DNA from: Galerina marginata
Lineage: Eukaryota; Basidiomycota; Agaricomycetes; Agaricales; Galerinaceae
Reading direction: 5' to 3'
Assembly: GCA_023014335.1 (NCBI GenBank)
Contig: JAECYW010000006.1
Span: 62,001-126,000, forward strand
DNA length: 64,000 nucleotides
In this document: one piece after another, positions 58,654 through 64,000 of the stretch
How the letters are laid out: each line of letters opens with the position of its first letter
Numbering within the stretch: position 1 is the first letter of the stretch
Position numbers and translations under genes: made by a program
The notes under the pieces: model-generated
Databases searched by the model: none
What the model saw: only the letters and a program-made list of their open reading frames with translations
Told to the model about the DNA's origin: nothing

Positions 58654-59689
58654 ACTGATCGCGCATCTGGGTATGGATTCATCTGTGAAAGCTTGTAATA
58701 TTTCAGGCTGGAAAGCGATCATAAATTGCGAGAATATAATACCACTTCTTCTTGAATAAACTCAAGGAAGTACATAGAATCGAAGGATCCAGGAAGAACA
58801 TGATTTGCGATATACCCGTCAACGGTCAGAGCAGCTACCAGAGAATATCTATCGCCCCGAACAAAGACGTCCTTTAGCTCGGCCCTCTCCCCTGAGTAGG
58901 CCCGTCCATATCGCCTTGCGAACGTGAGCTCGTTCTTGCTCGTTTCGTCGACGCAGACAAATTGTGACCCATCGTCAAGGAAGTACTCGCTTGCTTGCAA
59001 GTCTCTCCATTGCGCTCGTAACTCCTCGTCTCGTTCAATGGCAATCTTGTGAAGGATTTTTCTTGCAAGGCCAACCAAATTCAGTTTTGCATGCAGAGCA
59101 GATCTCGAAATTGCAATGTCGTGTTCCACAGCCAGCCAGAGAACAACCTCGTCGAGATAAAGGTCTGATTCAGCTTCGTATAGTGTCTGCACAGCAGTTA
59201 TAACAGCCCGTGTAATGATCCTTTCTTTTCCCTTGAGGCTAAATGGCGGCCTGATGACTGAACCGTGCTCCTCAAATATTTCGCGCCATCCGATAGATGC
59301 TGGACCTCCCGACACTCAAGGCGTCCATGATGTCGTCAATATCCCAGCCCTTATCCCAGAGCTTCAGAGCACATTCTTTGATATCAGGACTAATTCTTCG
59401 ATTTCCCATAGGACTAGATAGGTCAATAGCACAAGGATGTGGTGAGCGAGTTCAGGAAAGAGGTGAAAGAGTGGATGGAGGCCAGAGGAACATGTCTGCA
59501 GCCATTTCCCAAAGTGGAAGTGACGTACGTCATCGTGACGAAAAATTTCACTAAACCCCCATTACAGTCTGAAAGCACCAGAGCTTGGCAGAGTGATACA
59601 TAAGTACCCAGTAGTAGCTGCAAAGCTCTGATTAACAAATGACAGCAACTACTGAGGATGAATTAATAATCCATCCATGTCAGGGAGCG

Positions 59690-61560
59690 GCATGTGCATC
59701 CCCAGTCGGCATGAATAAACTCTTCTAAACTTATACATCGCCCAAACTGCGCGGTAGGGCTGTCCTGCCCTATGAATAAATGTACATTGATTTATTCATC
59801 ATTGCCCGTAAATAATTCCGCTTTGATTTATTCTTCTTCCAGCAAAGAGATGCGAACAATAAATAGACCTTGAATTATGCATCCCAAGCTTATGAATAAA
59901 TTCTTCTAAACTTATACTTCGCCTAAACAGAACGATGCTCACGCATCCCGGGCTTGCATGAATAAATACTTCCTAACTTATTCTTTGCCCCAGGCTATCA
60001 ATAATGTATCCTGGAACTGTTCTCCGGGTGTTTGGATAGATAAATTCCATCTGATTTATCTTTGGTTCACAGATGATTTGCCTTCAATAAAGACTGTCCG
60101 ACTTCTTCATCCCAGCATGCATGAATAATTTCTGCCAGCTTTATCCTTCACCCGAAGAGCAGCCTTCATGAATAAACTAGCGCGGACGTGTGCTTCACAT
60201 GCTCCATTGCAAACAATAGAGATTGTCACAGGTATGACAACCCGTGCGGGTTGGGGTGCGGGTTTTACCAGGGTTTGGGGGTTAGGCGCTGAGTTTGACC
60301 TGGGCGCTTAATCGGTGCCAACACGGGAAATGACTGTAAGCTCTTTAATTTGACACGCCATATTGGAGAACTTTGAAGCTAAGGTACTACTTACTGTAAA
60401 TACATACTTCTAAAAATATTGCAGGCGCCCTGTTCATAAGTTTTTCCATGCGTAGTTAGACTCAAAATGCACACTCCAACCAAACCCTCAGCTCGTGTTC
60501 AGTTTCCGATTCTTGGGCGCACAGTTGTGAATTGGGTTGGATGAACCTACACGTAGCCAGTCACCAGTCGCTGACTCGCTGACCTGTTAGTATGTACTGT
60601 GAAGATGACCTACCTTTTTATGGGGTGACCTTTTTGCCGTCTCCGTTCATTTACTTTGTCTCTTCTGCTGATATCGAAATCAATTTCAGTGCGGGTTGAG
60701 CTAGTAAATCGTAAGAAAACCTTTCATAGGAATGTTTGCTTTTGGCTCTATTCGCAGCTACTTTTCTTCTAATGTTTTATGCAGAGTGTGTCGACCCATG
60801 GTGATGACAGTAGAGTTTACTAGGTGAAACTACCATGACCTTCAGGTAAATATGGGCCTTTGTCTGACCTTTATTTCTACGCAGACAAGTGCATATCAAA
60901 TTTATATCAGCGAGAAGCTAGAAATTAAGGCTCGGCAATGCACATTAAATCAAAAATTTTAGTGCGGTAGGGAATTTCTTATGCGATTAATGTTTTCTCC
61001 GACAATGCATTCCAACATAACTCTAGATCTCTGCAGATCTGTTTCCATGTCAAATGCAGCGAATGAATTAATCTGTCCATTATCATTGACAAATTTCAAG
61101 GTGTTTATCCATCGCATAAGCGGTGAGACCCTTATGAATCACGGAGGCACATAATATTGAAGAGGGAAAAATAAATTCCAATAGATTCATCCATTAGAAA
61201 GCAAAATTGAAGAACTAATAGCAAGTATATTATTCAAAAGGGGAAGAACAAATAGTAGGGAATTTATTCATCGGTGGAGAACGGCATGAACTAATGAGGG
61301 GCAAATTATTCAAGGGGTGAAGAACAATTACGAAAGGTTTTTTTGATCAGCGGTAAATGTAAGAACTATTTCAGTCAATGTTATTCATGGGGGGAGAACA
61401 ATTGCTGAAGAATATTTCCATCCGAGGGCAAGGCAATTAATTATTATTCAAGAGGGAAGAAAAAAGCGCAGAGGATTTTTCCATCAGCAGGCGAAATCAT
61501 GGACTACTGAGCCGCATATTATTCAATTTGGCAAGAACAATTATAGTGCGGTTTTTCAAT
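59690..61560. repeat. A/T-rich degenerate tandem arrays
   Basis: 59700-60180 repeats a motif like ATGAATAAA[C/T]TCTTCTAAAC, TTATACNTCGCCC every 60-120 bp. 61150-61560 repeats TTATTCAAGNGGGAAGAACAAT every ~90 bp. Both centre on ATTTATTCAT and may be related in inverse orientation. The 60.2-61.1 kb stretch between them shows nothing I can call. No genes seen. Confidence 0.4.
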
Positions 61561-61588
61561 GAACGGGAGGAGGAATGAATTTCTGAGG

Positions 61589-63866
61589 CGCGTATTGGGG
61601 GCACAAGAAAATCTGCGTGGCACCAGCGTGGCATGCGTGCCAAGGCCTGCGTGCATAGATGAGTTGCGTGCATGCGTGGGACAAATGCGTGGACATATGA
61701 TTGAGGTGCGTGCATTTGCGTACCGTATGAATTTCACTGACCCTTCCAGTCTAAAATACTTTAGACTTTCGAAATGGATCTAATCATCTAAAATTACTGT
61801 AGAATTTGTAGTATATTAGGGGTGTTCACGGTAGCGTTTTTGAGCTGTTTTTGGGCTGTTTTTCAGTTCATTTTTCGTTCGTTTTTACCGCCAACTTGAA
61901 AATTTTGGCAGTAAAAATGAACGAAAAATGAAATGAAAAATGACTCAAAAACAGCTACCGTGAACTTCCAGGTTTGGAAATCCCTCAAAAATGAGTAAAA
62001 AATGAATCAAAAGGGAAACCGAATGCTTTCGGCTGTCCGGCTGGGATGGAAGTCCGCTGGCTTGCATATGGGAGAAAGGAGAGCGAGGCAGTCCGAATCC
62101 ACTGGGATGAAGCTTGAGGCGGAGAACGAAACGCCAGATGAAAAACGACAACGAAAAACTAACTGAAAAACAGAGGCTTTGCGAAAAACACCTATCGATG
62201 CAGTTTTTCGCGATTTCTCATTTTTGGACTCGTTTTTGATGTCGTTTTTGAATGAAAAATGGATTGGAAAAACGAACCAAAAATGGAACCAAAAACGCTA
62301 CCGTGAACCGCCCTATTATATTATTTGGCCTCAAAACGTCGCTTAAGGCGTTAATTGTCTAAGTAGGCTTCGACCTTGACCTTCACGGTTAATAAATGCG
62401 TTCATCGACGTCACATAATGGCATTAGGCGGTAGAAACCTCTTTAAAACCTATTAGACAACTTACCCCCTCGTACATCTCCTTCAGACTACCCCTCATCG
62501 CGGATATCGGGTAGGTATTGTCTCTCTTCCTTTAGCCTTTATGAGTGTGAACCCTACGAAAATCGTCTAAGTCGAGCTTCTCAGCATCGCGCGCCGTCCA
62601 AACCCCTTTCAATCTTCACACATATCCATTTCGACCTCTCACAATCTATTGCCAATTCCGGGTTTCTGCGCCTCTCGTGTCAGCATCTCACGATCCACTA
62701 TCACTCAATTCCTCAATCTGAACATGTAGCTGTGGTCCTCGTTTCACCTTCTCGGTACCTGTATTTTTTAAATTTTCACTCCTCAATCTCCTTTGTCAGC
62801 CTCTGCCACTCTTTTAGATCATGCGACTGGTAAATTATTGAATTTCCTCGCTTCGAATTCTCTATTTCTTCGACTCTTATTTTCTCTCGTGGCTTCGAAA
62901 GCAGAGCATGTCTGGTTTGGTAAGACTAAGTTTAACAATAATTGAGATATAAAACTTGGGACTGAAGTAGTCCATGTAAAGAGTAGGAAATATAAAGAGG
63001 AAAAACTTCCATTACAGAGTCGCCTACTAGATTTATCGAAGAGGTTTATTTTCTCGGAGGGTTGCTTGCCAATTCTAATTTCTTGGTGACCAGCACCCAG
63101 ATCATCGAACACTTAGAGCACTATTTACTCTTAGTTTAACGAATCTGAACCACACGACTCGGAGATGTAAACCAATAGCGACCGCTCAAAGCACAAATAC
63201 CTCAAAATTTAGCATAGCTGCGTGCATCGGACAGTGATTTATTGAAGTATTATGCTTGCGTGCCTAGTAAGTTCACTTGCGTGCCAATGCGTGAGTCGTG
63301 CGTGCCACTTGCGTGTCGCTGCGTGCTGGTGCGTGCCGGTGCATGAGCACATGCACGCATCTGCGTGGTGATGCGTGTCAAAGTCCCGAGCACGCGTGAC
63401 TGCTGCGTGCATCACTGATTCAGTACAAAAAGTTGGAGTTATCTTTATACAACAGCTCTAAGGCATTTTAGAGCATAATAAAAGTGTACTCAAAGGCTTT
63501 ACCGCACTGGCTAGACTTCGAGGAGTTAGATCTTGAGATGGGTAATTTTGGTGATTCTGGACCAGGAACCTTGAAAAAATAATTTCTGAGGGCTCAAACA
63601 AACTTCTAAAGTCAATCTATTTTGTTTATGTGTCGTTTAATCCCTTCACGCAGTTTGTGCATTGACCTTTCAGGCGTCCCGTTCACCTTCAGCGGAGCTT
63701 TAATTCTCCTTAAGCGTCGTGGGAAACCAATGAATTCAGACTTCATGCACGCACGCACCGTTATCTGCGTGCAACTTGCGTGATATGCGTGCAACTTGGC
63801 ACGCAAGTAGCACGCACGCCACGCTAGTGCCACGCAGAGCCACGCAGATTTCTAGTTGCCCTCGTG
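61589..63866. mobile_element. GCGTG-rich long-TIR element
   Basis: Left GGGCACAAGAAAATCTGCGT, GGCACCAGCGTGGCATGCGTGC. Right end (reverse complement) GGGCAACTAGAAATCTGCGT, then a duplicated TGCGTGGC, then ACTAGCGTGGCGTGCGTGC. Arms extend ~90-130 bp as GCGTGC-type repeats. A third cluster of the same motif lies at 63250-63420. No target duplication is clear and no transposase is present. A MITE is nested at 61827-62313. The minus frame at 62819-63112 is not recognised. Confidence 0.6.
61827..62313. mobile_element. foldback MITE, TA-flanked
   Basis: Left GGGTGTTCACGGTAGCGTTT and right (reverse complement) GGGCGGTTCACGGTAGCGTT, with TA on each side. An extra inverted copy of the end (CAGCTACCGTGAAC) sits at about 61953, so the left 140 bp fold back on themselves. 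The interior is dominated by GTTTTTG/CAAAAAC and GAACGAAAAATGA strings. Non-coding. Confidence 0.7.
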
Positions 63867-64000
63867 GAGTTCATTTGAGGGTTAGGGCTGTTGGCCACCG
63901 AGCACGGTATCATCGCGCGAAAGAGTTTATTCGATGGGCGGTCGGCTGGCCATCGGGCGCGCATAGCACGCACGCGAATAACCGATTATTCCTCACAAAG

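Larger units (their letters stand above)
57146..59409 (-). pseudogene. Tc1/mariner-like DDE transposase, interrupted
   Basis: ATG 59409 opens a helix-turn-helix N-terminus (MGNRRISPDIKECALKLWDK, ... ALSVGRSSIYR). An extra base near 59300 shifts frame before REIFEEHGSVIRPPF. First catalytic Asp is in FVCVDETSKNE. After GSFDSMYFLEFIQEE an intron leads to LQAFTDESIPRCAIS at 58654. There the nested element (57477-58653) intervenes. The chain resumes with VLVLDNCRIHHNDALVDLV (second Asp) and YLPAYSPDFNPIEESFS (third acidic residue). A last intron and VKAFLRRHGFTIRRPEDAIN follow, ending at TAG 57146 after HAGYIR. All three DDE residues survive, but the frameshift and insertion make it inactive in place. 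Confidence 0.8.
55031..59582. mobile_element. Tc1/mariner-like element with long TIRs and two genes
   Basis: Left end TACAGCGCTTTCAGACTGTA. Right end (reverse complement) TGGTGCTTTCAGACTGTAAT. The TIR similarity continues for about 85 bp, including the palindrome GATGACGTACGTCA and CTTCCAYTTTGGGAAAYGGC. The left TIR carries a 10-bp internal duplication (TTTAGTGAA twice). The right tip is mutated, so the TA duplication is visible only at the left. Inside are a plus-strand passenger gene and a minus-strand DDE transposase, tail to tail. The transposase is broken by a nested element. Confidence 0.8.

Overview
The window looks like nuclear DNA of a mushroom-forming basidiomycete (Agaricomycete). 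Genes are split by many very short GT-AG introns (mostly 46-59 bp) with CTAAC/CTGAC-like branch sites. The recognisable families (OrsD-like zinc-finger protein, Tet-like 2OG-Fe(II) dioxygenase, expanded SNF2 ATPase, Plavaka-type transposase, Rlm1/MEF2-type MADS box) are typical of that group. It is an accessory, repeat-rich compartment. No tRNA, rRNA or housekeeping operon-like block was seen. All exon boundaries were worked out by hand from frame and splice signals.

Layout. 0.7-4.8 kb: an intact-looking six-exon OrsD-like gene on the minus strand. 4.9-6.2 kb: three degenerate tandem copies of a non-coding unit. 8.3-12.2 kb: a MADS-box gene in two pieces in the wrong order, with the DNA-binding exons lying downstream of the exons for the tail. 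12.9-17.5 kb: satellite-like block made of ~500-bp tandem units, about 30 copies of the palindrome TTGTTCCAGGAACAA, degenerate CCCTAA-like tracts and a 32-bp tandem repeat. 18.4-21.5 kb: a 991-aa unknown protein. 21.8-31.4 kb: four copies (two of them in inverted orientation to each other) of a gene-poor element full of two families of mini-hairpins. 31.5-39.0 kb: a convergent pair, a Tet-like 2OG dioxygenase (plus) and a SNF2 ATPase (minus). 39.1-41.0 kb: more hairpin-rich leader sequence in both orientations. 42.3-44.7 kb: a 759-aa unknown protein. 45-50.5 kb: retro-element-derived protein, a TIR element inserted in the satellite palindrome repeat, a MITE and a Plavaka remnant. 55.0-59.6 kb: a Tc1/mariner-like element with long TIRs, a 500-aa passenger gene and a transposase broken by a nested TIR element. 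61.6-63.9 kb: a GCGTG-rich TIR element carrying a foldback MITE.

The most striking pattern is in 21.8-44.7 kb. The dioxygenase, the SNF2 gene and the 759-aa gene are each preceded by a 0.5-2 kb non-coding leader rich in small hairpins whose stems show compensatory changes. Several leader segments look like strings of short exons separated by mini-introns. The same hairpin blocks make up the gene-free elements next door. I read this as one mobile or co-regulated system, which is an inference. The 2OG dioxygenase plus SNF2 pairing recalls known links between such dioxygenases, chromatin remodellers and transposons in fungi, but nothing here proves a shared function.
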